Assembly: GCA_046726375.1 (NCBI GenBank)
Contig: JBKPAJ010000086.1
Location: 9,220-73,219, forward strand
Length of the DNA stretch: 64,000 nt
Origin: DASPWV01 sp046726375
Lineage (GTDB): Bacteria > Acidobacteriota > Vicinamibacteria > Vicinamibacterales > UBA2999
Direction of reading: 5' to 3'
Part shown: piece by piece, positions 33,124 to 41,457 of the stretch
Position numbering within the stretch: the first letter of the stretch is position 1
How the letters are laid out: every line of letters starts with the position of its first letter
Program-made: the position numbers and the translations under genes
Notes under the pieces: generated by a model
The model's database searches: none
What the model was told of the DNA's origin: nothing
What the model saw: the letters and a program-made list of their open reading frames with translations, nothing else

Positions 33124-34286
33124 TCTCCCGCCGGCTGCCGGAGGACCTTTCGCCAAATGCGATGGCGCGCGCATTGGCCGCGCTCCGCGCCCGGGGCGTG
33201 GACGTGATCGACCTGACCGAATCCAATCCCACGCGCGCTGGATTCGAGTATCCGCCGCACCTGTTGGAACCGCTGGCGGACACGCGCGCGTTCGCCTACG
33301 ATCCGCAGCCGCTCGGTCATTTCCCTGCACGCGAAGCTGTAGCGCGCGAGTTCGGACGACGCGGACTGCAGGTGTCGCCCGATCGCATCGCGCTGACCGC
33401 GAGTACAAGCGAAGCGTACTCCTTCCTTTTCAAGCTGCTCTGCGATGCTGGCGATGCGGTGCTCGTGCCACGGCCGAGCTATCCGCTGTTTGAACACCTG
33501 ACTCGTTTTGAGGCGGTCGAGGCCGCGCCGTATCGCCTCGAATATCACGGCAGCTGGCGCGTGGACATCGACAGCGTTTGTGCCGCGATGACGGACCGTA
33601 CACGAGCTCTACTGATCGTGTCGCCGAATAACCCGACGGGCGCGTTTTTGCATCACGACGACCTCGTGCAACTCTCCGCGCTTTGCGCGTCGCGTGGTGT
33701 AGCGTTGATCGGCGACGAGGTGTTCGCAGACTTTCCACTCGACCCGGCGCCGCGAGCGTGTTCCGTGTTGGCGCAACGGGACGCATTGACCTGCAGCCTC
33801 GGGGGTTTATCGAAGGCAATCGGGTTGCCGCAGCTGAAGCTCGGCTGGATTGCTTTCGACGGCCCGGCGCCTGTGGTGAACGACGTGTTGAGCGCATATG
33901 AAGTTGTCGCTGACGCCTATCTCCCTGTGTCAACGCCGGTGCAACTTGCCGCACCGCAATTGCTCGACACCGGCGGCAGCATACGCACGCAGATCCAGCA
34001 GCGAATCGAGCGCAATCTGGCCGCGCTGCGCGAGCAAACAGCCAGTCATCCTGCGGCATGCGTGCTCACGTGCGAGGGTGGGTGGTCTGCGGTCGTGCAG
34101 GTTCCATCTTTTCGAAGTGAAGAGGCATTGGTGCTCGAGCTTGTGAAGGAGGCGCAGGTCTTGGTTCATCCCGGCTACTTTTTCGACTTCGAGCGGGAGT
34201 CGTTCGTGATCGTGAGCCTGCTAGTGGAACCGCTGACGTTTAGTCGTGGCATTGCGCGGCTGCTGTCGCGCGCCACGACCCACTGA
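33120..34286 (+). CDS. PLP-dependent aminotransferase, class I/II
   Basis: A 388-residue fold-type I aminotransferase. Motifs: IDLTESNPTRAGFEYP, LTASTSEAYSFLFKLLCDAG, VPRPSYPLFEHL, VSPNNPTGAFLHHDDL, GDEVFADFPL and the PLP-lysine segment LGGLSKAIGLPQLKLGW (Lys near 237). The closest types are alanine/aspartate-type aminotransferases, but the substrate is not decidable. The ATG overlaps the HEAT-cyclophilin stop. The following amylomaltase gene starts 4 nt after its stop, so the three genes probably form one transcript despite unrelated roles. Confidence 0.88.
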   Translation: MISRRLPEDLSPNAMARALAALRARGVDVIDLTESNPTRAGFEYPPHLLEPLADTRAFAYDPQPLGHFPAREAVAREFGRRGLQVSPDRIALTASTSEAYSFLFKLLCDAGDAVLVPRPSYPLFEHLTRFEAVEAAPYRLEYHGSWRVDIDSVCAAMTDRTRALLIVSPNNPTGAFLHHDDLVQLSALCASRGVALIGDEVFADFPLDPAPRACSVLAQRDALTCSLGGLSKAIGLPQLKLGWIAFDGPAPVVNDVLSAYEVVADAYLPVSTPVQLAAPQLLDTGGSIRTQIQQRIERNLAALREQTASHPAACVLTCEGGWSAVVQVPSFRSEEALVLELVKEAQVLVHPGYFFDFERESFVIVSLLVEPLTFSRGIARLLSRATTH

Positions 34287-34290
34287 TCCC

Positions 34291-35892
34291 GTGAACACTC
34301 GCCGGAGCGGGGTGCTCATCCCGCTGTTCTCGCTCGTGTCGCACCGCAGCTGGGGAGTTGGTGAGTTCCTCGACCTGCCGTCCTTTGCGCGTTGGGCGCA
34401 GAGCGCCGGGCAATCGTTCGTGCAAGTACTGCCGGTTCTCGAGATCCCCGATCAGGAGACCTCGCCGTACTCCGCCCTCACGGCCATGGCGCTGGATCCG
34501 ATTTACATCTCGATCGAGCAGATCGAGGACTTTCAGGCGCTCGGCGGCATCAGCCAGTTCACGACCGACGATCGCGACGCGCATCGTGCCCTCGTCGAGA
34601 GTGAGCGCGTGCAGCATCGCGCCGTGCGCGCGCTGAAAAGCCGCTGGCTGCGGCAGTGCTACGCTCGATTTGTTCGCGACGAGGCCGCGGCGCACTCGCC
34701 GCGCTTTGCGCAGTTCGAGGCGTTCGCGCGCCGCGAATCATGGTGGCTCGACGACTATGCGCTGTTTCGCGCTCTGCGCGGCAAGTACGAACAACGCGCG
34801 TGGTGGGAATGGCCGGCGCCGCTGGCAAGACGCGACGAGAAAGCGCTCGCGCGCGCGCGCGACGAGCTCGCCCTCGAGATCGGATATCGCGATTACGTCC
34901 AGTGGCTCGCCGCCGATCAGTGGGAGCGTGCGCGGCGTGAAGCCGCGCCCGTGCAAGTCTTCGGCGACGTGCCGTTCATGATTTCCGCCGACAGCCCCGA
35001 CGTGTGGACGCAGCAGAACGAGTTTCGGTTCGACGGCACCGTTGGCGTTCCTCCTGACGCGTTCAGCGAAACAGGACAGGACTGGGGATTGCCGCCATGG
35101 CGCTGGGACGCCATGCGCGATACCGATTTCGACTGGATGCGCCGGCGCGCGCGACGAAGCGCCGCGCTTTTCGACGGCTTTCGGCTCGATCACCTGGTCG
35201 GTCTCTATAGAACGTTCATCCGGCCAACAAAAGCCGGGGTGCGACCGTTCTTCGCTCCTGAGGGTGAACCGACGCAGACTGAGTTGGGGGAGCGGCTCGT
35301 CCGAATCTATCAGGAAAGCGGTGCCGAAATCATCGCCGAAGACCTCGGCCTCGTGCCGGATTTCGTCCGCGCGTCGCTCCGCCGTCTCGGTGTGCCGGGT
35401 TTCAAGGTGTTGCGGTGGGAGCGCCATTGGTCACGCCCCGAGCGGCCGTTCATCGATCCGAAGGATTATGACGAGATCTCCGTCGCGACATCAAGCACGC
35501 ACGATACCGAAACGATCCTCGGTTGGTGGGAAACGCTGCCTCAGCGCGATCGCGAGGGCATCCTCTCACTGCCAACGGTTGCCCGCTACCTCGCCGCCGC
35601 TGGTCACACCTCGAATCGGCCGGAGGAAACGCTCACGCCCGAGATTCTGGATGCGTTGATTCACGCCCTGCTCGCGTCGGGATCGCGCTTTGTGATCTTT
35701 CCGCTCCAGGATCTGTTTGGATGGCCTGACCGCATCAACACTCCGGCGACCGTTGACGAGGCGAATTGGAGCTGGAGGCTGCCGTGGACGGTGGATTGCC
35801 TCGAGCAGCTCGACGTGCCGCGCACCCGCGCCGTGCTGTTGCGCGAGTGGACAAAGGAAACCGGCCGCGACGCTTCGGATTTAGCATTTTGA
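34291..35892 (+). CDS. malQ: 4-alpha-glucanotransferase (amylomaltase, GH77)
   Basis: A 533-residue cytoplasmic enzyme that transfers maltooligosaccharide units between alpha-1,4-glucans in glycogen or maltodextrin metabolism. GH77 features: SGVLIPLFSLVSHRSWGVGE, SPYSALTAMALDPIYI, the nucleophile region FDGFRLDHLVGLYR, acid/base in IAEDLGLVPD, and SSTHDTETILGWW. Length matches the bacterial family (about 500 aa without extra domains). GTG at 34291 is chosen because the segment before it in frame overlaps the aminotransferase and shows no similarity. No glycogen gene is adjacent. Confidence 0.92.
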   Translation: MNTRRSGVLIPLFSLVSHRSWGVGEFLDLPSFARWAQSAGQSFVQVLPVLEIPDQETSPYSALTAMALDPIYISIEQIEDFQALGGISQFTTDDRDAHRALVESERVQHRAVRALKSRWLRQCYARFVRDEAAAHSPRFAQFEAFARRESWWLDDYALFRALRGKYEQRAWWEWPAPLARRDEKALARARDELALEIGYRDYVQWLAADQWERARREAAPVQVFGDVPFMISADSPDVWTQQNEFRFDGTVGVPPDAFSETGQDWGLPPWRWDAMRDTDFDWMRRRARRSAALFDGFRLDHLVGLYRTFIRPTKAGVRPFFAPEGEPTQTELGERLVRIYQESGAEIIAEDLGLVPDFVRASLRRLGVPGFKVLRWERHWSRPERPFIDPKDYDEISVATSSTHDTETILGWWETLPQRDREGILSLPTVARYLAAAGHTSNRPEETLTPEILDALIHALLASGSRFVIFPLQDLFGWPDRINTPATVDEANWSWRLPWTVDCLEQLDVPRTRAVLLREWTKETGRDASDLAF

Positions 35893-35928
35893 CTTTCGTA
35901 TTCAGGTTGAGGATATGGTTGCAACCTG

Positions 35929-38115
35929 CTAGGCGTTCTTCTTGACCGGTTCCTCCACTTCAACCGATTTCCCCGCCAGGCTGGCCACGATCATCGCGAG
36001 TTCCGCGGGTTGCACGGGTTTCGGGACGTGCATGTTGAAACCCGCCGCAAGTACCTTCATGCGATCGGCGGCGCTGGCGTAAGCGGTCAGCGCCGCGGCT
36101 GGAATCCGTCCACCGCTGCCCGCCGGCAGCGCGCGAATCCGGCGGATGAACATATAGCCATCCTCTTGCGGCATTTCGATGTCAGTGACAACGACGTGCG
36201 GGGAGCGTTTGGTCAGGAGGCTGAGGCCTTCCTGCGCCGACGCGCCGAGCGCCACTTCGGCGCCATAGCGCTCGAGAATGGTCCCGATCAGCTCCCGCGC
36301 GTCGGGATCGTCGTCCACGACCAGCACGCGAATGCCGGTGAGCGATGGCCCCTCGCCGAGCCAGACCGGCCGGTCGCCCGACGCGGCAAGCTCGAGATCG
36401 GGACTGGTTGCGGCCGGCACTCGCTTGGCGGCGCGGCGCGGCAGCTTGATCGAAAAGATCGCTCCCGTCCGTCCGGACTGCGACACGTTGGACGCCGAGA
36501 TCGATCCACCATGCATCTCGACGAGGTTCCGGACGATGGCGAGTCCAAGTCCGAGCCCTTTGTGCGTGCGTGTGGACGAGGAATCCGCTTGACGGAATCG
36601 CTCGAACACGTAGGGCAGAAAGTCCGCGGAGATGCCGGGGCCGTTATCCTCCACGATCATCTCGCACTCGGTTTCGGTTTGACGAACCCGCACCTGGACC
36701 AGCCCACCTTGCGGCGTGAACTTGATCGCGTTGCTGAGCAGGTTCCAGGTGACTTGTTGCAACCGATCGGCATCTCCCCAAATCGGCATGATGTTCAGAT
36801 CGTGCACCAACTGCAATCGGATGTTCTTGGCATCAGCCGACGGTTGCACCGTTTCAGCGGCGGTTCGGATAATGCCGCCGAGATCCACGCTCCGTAAGTC
36901 GAGCCGGAGCTTGCCCGCCATGATCCGCTGCACCTCCAGGATGTCGGAGATCAGCTGTTCCTGGCTTTGGGCGTTGCGGACGATGGTTTCCACCGCTGCG
37001 CGCCGGCGCTCGTCGGGCAACGACGGATCGCGCAGCATGTGCGCCCAGCCCACGATCGCGTGGAGCGGCGTGCGCAGTTCGTGTGACAACGTGGCGAGGA
37101 ACTCGTCTTTGATCCGGCTGGCTTCCTCTGCGGACGCGCGCGCTTTGCGGGCATCCTCCGCCTCTCGCGCCTGGGCTTCGAAGAGTCGCGCGTTTTCAAT
37201 CGCCAGTGCAACGCGGTTCGCAACCGCCTCGGCCGCGTGTAAATCCGCGTCCGAGTACGCGGGATTGTCTGAACGGAAGAGTGTCAAAGCGCCGAGAAGT
37301 TCTTTCCCCAGCTGAATCGGAACCGCCACTGCGTGCCGCGCTTCGAAGCGGTCATACAGCGCTTGCAGATGCGGCGGGACGGCGCGACGCAGGTCGACGC
37401 GTCGCGGGTTGTCGAGAACCACCGTTCGGCGTTTCTCCATCAGTTTCGTGTAGTACTCGTTCCGCGCGGTTTCTTCCGAATCGAGCAGCACGGCCTCGAG
37501 CATCGGCATTGCGGCCGAGTCACGATGGTGATAGGCCACCACCTGAAGCTTGCCGTCACGAAGCACACGAATAATGCACGCATCGCGAATGGTTTCGGCG
37601 ACGCGGCGGGCGGTGTTCTTGACGACATCGTCGAAGGTCGGCGTCGCGCGGCCCGTGTCGCTGATGTCAGCGAGCAGCGCCAGTCGGGAAGCCTCGCGTT
37701 GGAGGTTGGCGCGCTCCTGTTCGAGCGCTTCGTTCCGTTCCGTGGCCAGGCGCGTGCGTGTCTCGGCGGTGCGCAGTGCCTGTTCAAGCCGCGCCGTGAG
37801 CGCGGCGACCGCGGTGCTTGTGGCGACGAATGCGACCAGCGGTATTGTGTCGGTCGCGTTGAAGAGAAACGCGTACGGCGGCGACGTGAAGAACCAGCCG
37901 ACGGCAAGCGCTGAGAGAAACGTCGCAAAGAGCGCGGCTGCAAAATTGCCCGTGAGGCCGACGCCGGTTACCGCTGCGAAGTAAAAAACGTACGGAACCG
38001 CAGTGGGTCCGACGAGCGGCGTGAGTAAGTAGCGCACACCCGTCGCAAGCGCAACGGCGAGCGTGGCCACGCCAAACGCAAAAAGCTTGGAACTGCTGCT
38101 GACACGAACTGCCAC
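35929..38115 (-). CDS. DUF4118-GAF hybrid histidine kinase with receiver
   Basis: A 728-residue sensor. Four membrane helices of the DUF4118/KdpD-like type come first (FGVATLAVALATGVRYLL to LVAFVATSTAVAAL), followed by a coiled coil at about 105-145. A GAF domain follows (LALLADISDTGRATPTFDDV to LGALTLFRSDNPAYSDADL). The HisKA H-box is FLATLSHELRTPLHAIVGW, and the HATPase has WNLLSNAIKFTPQGG, DNGPGIS and HKGLGLGLAIVRNL. A C-terminal receiver carries the phospho-Asp in VVVTDIEMPQEDGY. GTG start at 38115. No response regulator gene is beside it, so signalling beyond the receiver is unknown. Confidence 0.92.
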   Translation of the reverse strand: MAVRVSSSSKLFAFGVATLAVALATGVRYLLTPLVGPTAVPYVFYFAAVTGVGLTGNFAAALFATFLSALAVGWFFTSPPYAFLFNATDTIPLVAFVATSTAVAALTARLEQALRTAETRTRLATERNEALEQERANLQREASRLALLADISDTGRATPTFDDVVKNTARRVAETIRDACIIRVLRDGKLQVVAYHHRDSAAMPMLEAVLLDSEETARNEYYTKLMEKRRTVVLDNPRRVDLRRAVPPHLQALYDRFEARHAVAVPIQLGKELLGALTLFRSDNPAYSDADLHAAEAVANRVALAIENARLFEAQAREAEDARKARASAEEASRIKDEFLATLSHELRTPLHAIVGWAHMLRDPSLPDERRRAAVETIVRNAQSQEQLISDILEVQRIMAGKLRLDLRSVDLGGIIRTAAETVQPSADAKNIRLQLVHDLNIMPIWGDADRLQQVTWNLLSNAIKFTPQGGLVQVRVRQTETECEMIVEDNGPGISADFLPYVFERFRQADSSSTRTHKGLGLGLAIVRNLVEMHGGSISASNVSQSGRTGAIFSIKLPRRAAKRVPAATSPDLELAASGDRPVWLGEGPSLTGIRVLVVDDDPDARELIGTILERYGAEVALGASAQEGLSLLTKRSPHVVVTDIEMPQEDGYMFIRRIRALPAGSGGRIPAAALTAYASAADRMKVLAAGFNMHVPKPVQPAELAMIVASLAGKSVEVEEPVKKNA

Positions 38116-38122
38116 GTCGGCG

Positions 38123-38128
38123 ATTATC
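38123..38128 (-). promoter_or_regulatory. -10-like hexamer before the DUF4118 kinase
   Basis: GATAAT on the minus strand lies 7 nt before the GTG at 38115. First base deviates from T. Confidence 0.35.
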
Positions 38129-38169
38129 GCAAACCGATGACGCGGCGTCGTCTCGTTCTTACTCCAGCT

Positions 38170-39099
38170 CTACCGTGATCGATGAAGATCGGCCTCCGCC
38201 GCGATGTAACCGAACGCAGACCACTGGGGACCGGCCACAACTTTCTCGAAGATCTCGCGTGCCTTGGCGCGATCGCCGTTCACGTAATACCAGTTGCCCA
38301 CACCGTAACCCTGCGTCGCGACGGTCAGGGCATCGCTGTTTGCTGTATCGAGCAGCGCCTCAGGCTTTTCAAGGCCTTTGTACATAAGCAGGCGACGATG
38401 GTAGGAGGCGTTCTCGAGGATCTCCATTTTCAGCGTGATGCGCTCGAGCACTTTCGCAGCGTCAGCTTTGCGGCCAAGCCGCATCAGCGTCATCCACAAC
38501 CAATCGCTCGTGGCGGCAATCGCATCGTCGTTGGTGGACACCGTCATGCACTCCTGCCATGCGGCGAGCGCCTTGTCGTAATCCCCTTTCAAATAGTGGG
38601 CGAGCGCGAAGTGGTACCAGATGTTGAATTGCAGCGTGCTACGCGGTTTGCCTGACGGATTCGGCGCGCCATCCGGCTCGATCTCGTCCGCCTGACCCTT
38701 GATGAGCGACACGGCTTTCTCGAAATCGGCAATCGCGCGATCGAACTGCCGCACTGTGACGTAGCGATGGCCCCGATGCCGATACATCCGCGGGTCGTTG
38801 GGATGCAAGGCAATGCCTTTGGAGAACGTGGCGATCGCATCCTGGTACCGCCAGAGGTAGCCAAGCCGGCGTCCGGTCCAGATGATGGCATCGGCACTCG
38901 TCGGATTCGAGGCCAGATCGCTCTCCGCCTGTGCGAGATCGCCTTCGAGCTTTTGCCGGTTGGCGAGCTCGATGGGATAGAGCGGTTTGCCGGCAAGAGA
39001 TGTCGCTTCCGCCTTTGACTGGCTCTGAGCGAGCGCCCGCGAGTCGAAGGGGTGCTCAAGGGACAACGCCAGCAGCAGCGCGGCAACACAACTAACCAT
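38170..39099 (-). CDS. Exported TPR protein
   Basis: A 309-residue protein with an N-terminal signal segment (VSCVAALLLALSLEHPFDSRALAQ) and about four TPR units (DAIIWTGRRLGYLWRYQDAIATF, DPRMYRHRGHRYVTVRQFDRAIADFEKA, WYHFALAHYLKGDYDKALAAW, NWYYVNGDRAKAREIFEKV). The ATG overlaps the end of rmuC by 8 nt, so the two are co-translated. No catalytic domain; likely a periplasmic scaffold. It may share a transcript with rmuC and the upstream M28 remnant. Confidence 0.8.
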   Translation of the reverse strand: MVSCVAALLLALSLEHPFDSRALAQSQSKAEATSLAGKPLYPIELANRQKLEGDLAQAESDLASNPTSADAIIWTGRRLGYLWRYQDAIATFSKGIALHPNDPRMYRHRGHRYVTVRQFDRAIADFEKAVSLIKGQADEIEPDGAPNPSGKPRSTLQFNIWYHFALAHYLKGDYDKALAAWQECMTVSTNDDAIAATSDWLWMTLMRLGRKADAAKVLERITLKMEILENASYHRRLLMYKGLEKPEALLDTANSDALTVATQGYGVGNWYYVNGDRAKAREIFEKVVAGPQWSAFGYIAAEADLHRSR

Positions 39100-40402
39100 T
39101 CTTTTTCACCTCGACTGTCTCGCCATCGATGACGTCTTCGGGAAGGGCGAGGAGATTGGCGCTCTGAAGGATGCGCGGGATCGTGTCGATCGCCTGAAGC
39201 GGTTCGATTTCGCTTTCCGCTGTCGCGCCAAGCTCCTTGAACTTGCGCGCGGTCACGAGCACGCGGGTCTCGTAGGAGCCCACCGTTTCGTTAAAGGCAC
39301 GGACCGTGCTGTCCAGCCGCGTGCGGAGCATGTCCATGTACTCGGTCATCTTCGCGACGCGAGCGTAGAGTTCCTTGCCGAGCGCCTGGATTTCCTCTGC
39401 GTTGCGCGCGAGCCGCTCCTGACGCCAACCCTGCGCGACCACCTGCAGCAGCGCAATCAACGTCAAAGGGCTCGCCGGAAACACGCGCGCCCGAACGCCA
39501 AAGTCGATCAGTTGCTGATCGTGTTGCAGTGCCGACTGGAAAAACGCCTCGCCAGGCAGGAACATCACGGCAAACTCGGGCGACGGCTGGCATTGCTCCC
39601 AGTAGTTTTTCGCGCCAAGCTTGGCCATGTGTTCGCGAACCTGGCGCGCATGGTCAGCCATCCGCTGCGCGCGGACCGCCTCCTCCGGCGCGTCCTGCGC
39701 ATCGAGATACGCTTCGAGGGGAACCTTCGCGTCCACGACGATCGTACGACCGCCCGGCAGCTTCACGATGAGATCGGGCCGTTGCCGACCGGCATCGCCG
39801 AGCAGCGACGGCTGCTCGTCGAAGTCGCAGTAATCGAGCATGCCCGCGAGCTCGACGACGCGGCGGAGCTGCATTTCACCCCAACGGCCGCGCACTGACG
39901 GGGTGCGCAATGCCCGCACCAGATTCTGGGTTTCGGCACGCATCCGTTCCTGCTGCTGGTGGATGTCGCGCAGCAGGCTGGAGATCGCAGCGCCGCTCTG
40001 CAGCCGCCCTTTTTCGCTCTCGCCGAGTTTCTGATCAACCTGGGTCAAGGTGTCCCGAATCGGCTTGATCAGCTCGTCAAACGCCTGCTGACGCCTGCCG
40101 ATCTCGTGCAAGGCATCCTTTTGCACGTTTCCGAGCTTTTGGTCGGCGAGCTTGAGGAACTCCTCGGTGCTGTTGCGAAGGGCGGCGTTGGCGAGCGCCT
40201 CGAACGACTCGCGCAATTGGAGTTCTGCTTTTTCGAGCAGCGCCACTTTCTCGGGGACGACCTGTTGCTGATGCGTCAGCTCGGTGCGCAGCCGCGCGTT
40301 GTCCTCACGAACCGTCAGCGACGCCGACTGCGCCCACGCCCAGCCGGCGATCGCTCCTACAACGAACGTGACAACGGCAATTGTGACAAGCGTGACGTCC
40401 AA
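39092..40402 (-). CDS. rmuC: DNA recombination protein RmuC homolog
   Basis: A 436-residue protein with one N-terminal membrane helix (VTIAVVTFVVGAIAGWAWA), a long coiled coil (about 30-140) and the RmuC nuclease-like core. Core signatures: VRGRWGEMQLRRVVELAGML, PDLIVKLPGGRTIVVDAKVPLEAYLDA (PD-(D/E)xK-type VDAK), EFAVMFLPGEAFFQ and ASPLTLIALLQVVAQGWRQE. RmuC limits DNA inversions and rearrangements at short inverted repeats in E. coli. The TTG start at 40402 directly follows the TAA of the M28 remnant; no better start exists downstream before the helix. Confidence 0.92.
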   Translation of the reverse strand: MDVTLVTIAVVTFVVGAIAGWAWAQSASLTVREDNARLRTELTHQQQVVPEKVALLEKAELQLRESFEALANAALRNSTEEFLKLADQKLGNVQKDALHEIGRRQQAFDELIKPIRDTLTQVDQKLGESEKGRLQSGAAISSLLRDIHQQQERMRAETQNLVRALRTPSVRGRWGEMQLRRVVELAGMLDYCDFDEQPSLLGDAGRQRPDLIVKLPGGRTIVVDAKVPLEAYLDAQDAPEEAVRAQRMADHARQVREHMAKLGAKNYWEQCQPSPEFAVMFLPGEAFFQSALQHDQQLIDFGVRARVFPASPLTLIALLQVVAQGWRQERLARNAEEIQALGKELYARVAKMTEYMDMLRTRLDSTVRAFNETVGSYETRVLVTARKFKELGATAESEIEPLQAIDTIPRILQSANLLALPEDVIDGETVEVKKNG

Positions 40403-41202
40403 TTACTGTCCTTGACTCGTCGTCGGGCGCGCCGGCGGCGTTGGCTTCGGCAGCGGCTCGCGCGAAAGCATCTGCTCACGATTGGCGATCTGATAGAGGA
40501 AGAAAGCCGTGATCACCGCGTTCTTCATCATGTCTTCGGCGACGATTTGATCGTAGACATCGAGACTCGAGTGATGCGCGCGACTCGAATACTGCACCGG
40601 GTCCCGAATGAACTGACGCCGCGGCCAACCTGCTGCCGGGACATGTCGTCGAGATCCTTCTCTTCGTAGCGACGTGCGGGAGCGGCGAAGATCGGCGCCA
40701 CCTCTTTCACGGCCTGGAGCAACACGATCTTGCCCTTCAACTTCCCCTTGAATTTCTCGAGGTCCGCGTCGGTTGGGAGCACCGCCAGCGTTGCATCTGC
40801 GGTCGTTACGCCATTTGTCCCGGGACTCCACGCCTTCGCGTAGGCGATCACGGGCCAGGGTGTGGGCTTGACGACCTGCATGACGGTGCGCTCATTGGTC
40901 CAGCCGCGGCCAAACGTCGCGACGGCTCGTGCTTGACGCTGACCAGCCCCCACTCCGTGAGCTTCTTCGTCGTCCAATCGGCGGCGGCACGCATCTGCGG
41001 TGAGTCGTGAGTCGCGGCCGATACATATCAGTGAGCCACCACGTCATGTCCATCACCTGCGATCGCTCGAGCCCCTTGGCCTTGATCTTGTAGAGTGCGT
41101 CGTAATCAACGATTCGCCGGATTGCACCGATAAGTCAAGCGCCGGCGGCGAACGCCACTGCGCAGACCACGGGCAGAACTTCCGTTTTTCGTCTCGCCAC
41201 CC
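40403..41202 (-). pseudogene. M28-family peptidase remnant with catalytic core deleted
   Basis: On the minus strand, pieces in different frames match the ends of Acidobacteriota M28 zinc peptidases of about 540 aa. In order they are a signal segment (RKTEVLPVVCAVAFAAGA) closed by TGA, RIVDYDALYKIKAKGLERSQ, VMDMTWWLTDMYRPRL, QMRAAADWTTKKLTEWGLV, FGRGWTNERTVMQVVKPTPW and the PA-like KFKGKLKGKIVLLQ. The sequence then jumps at about 40610-40640 straight to the C-terminal HHSSLDVYDQIVAEDMMKNA. The zinc-binding region is missing, so the product cannot be active. At least three frameshifts. The stop abuts the rmuC start. Confidence 0.75.
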
Positions 41203-41457
41203 CACACCCCCTCGACTTCCGCGTAACAAATTCCGTCGTCTCTGAGCTCAGATCCGTTGGGGAGTGTAATAGACAAGCGGTCCGTGCAGCCAGAAGGTGT
41301 GCACAAATCAGGCTCGTCGGCCGATAACGACTGTGCCGGAGTGCCGGGACCGCCCGGCCCGACCCACTTATCGTAACCGGAACAACAATCAACACTTACG
41401 TCGCGCGCGAGCTGACGTCAGCTTGCCACGCGGGATGGATGCGCGCGAAATACTGTG

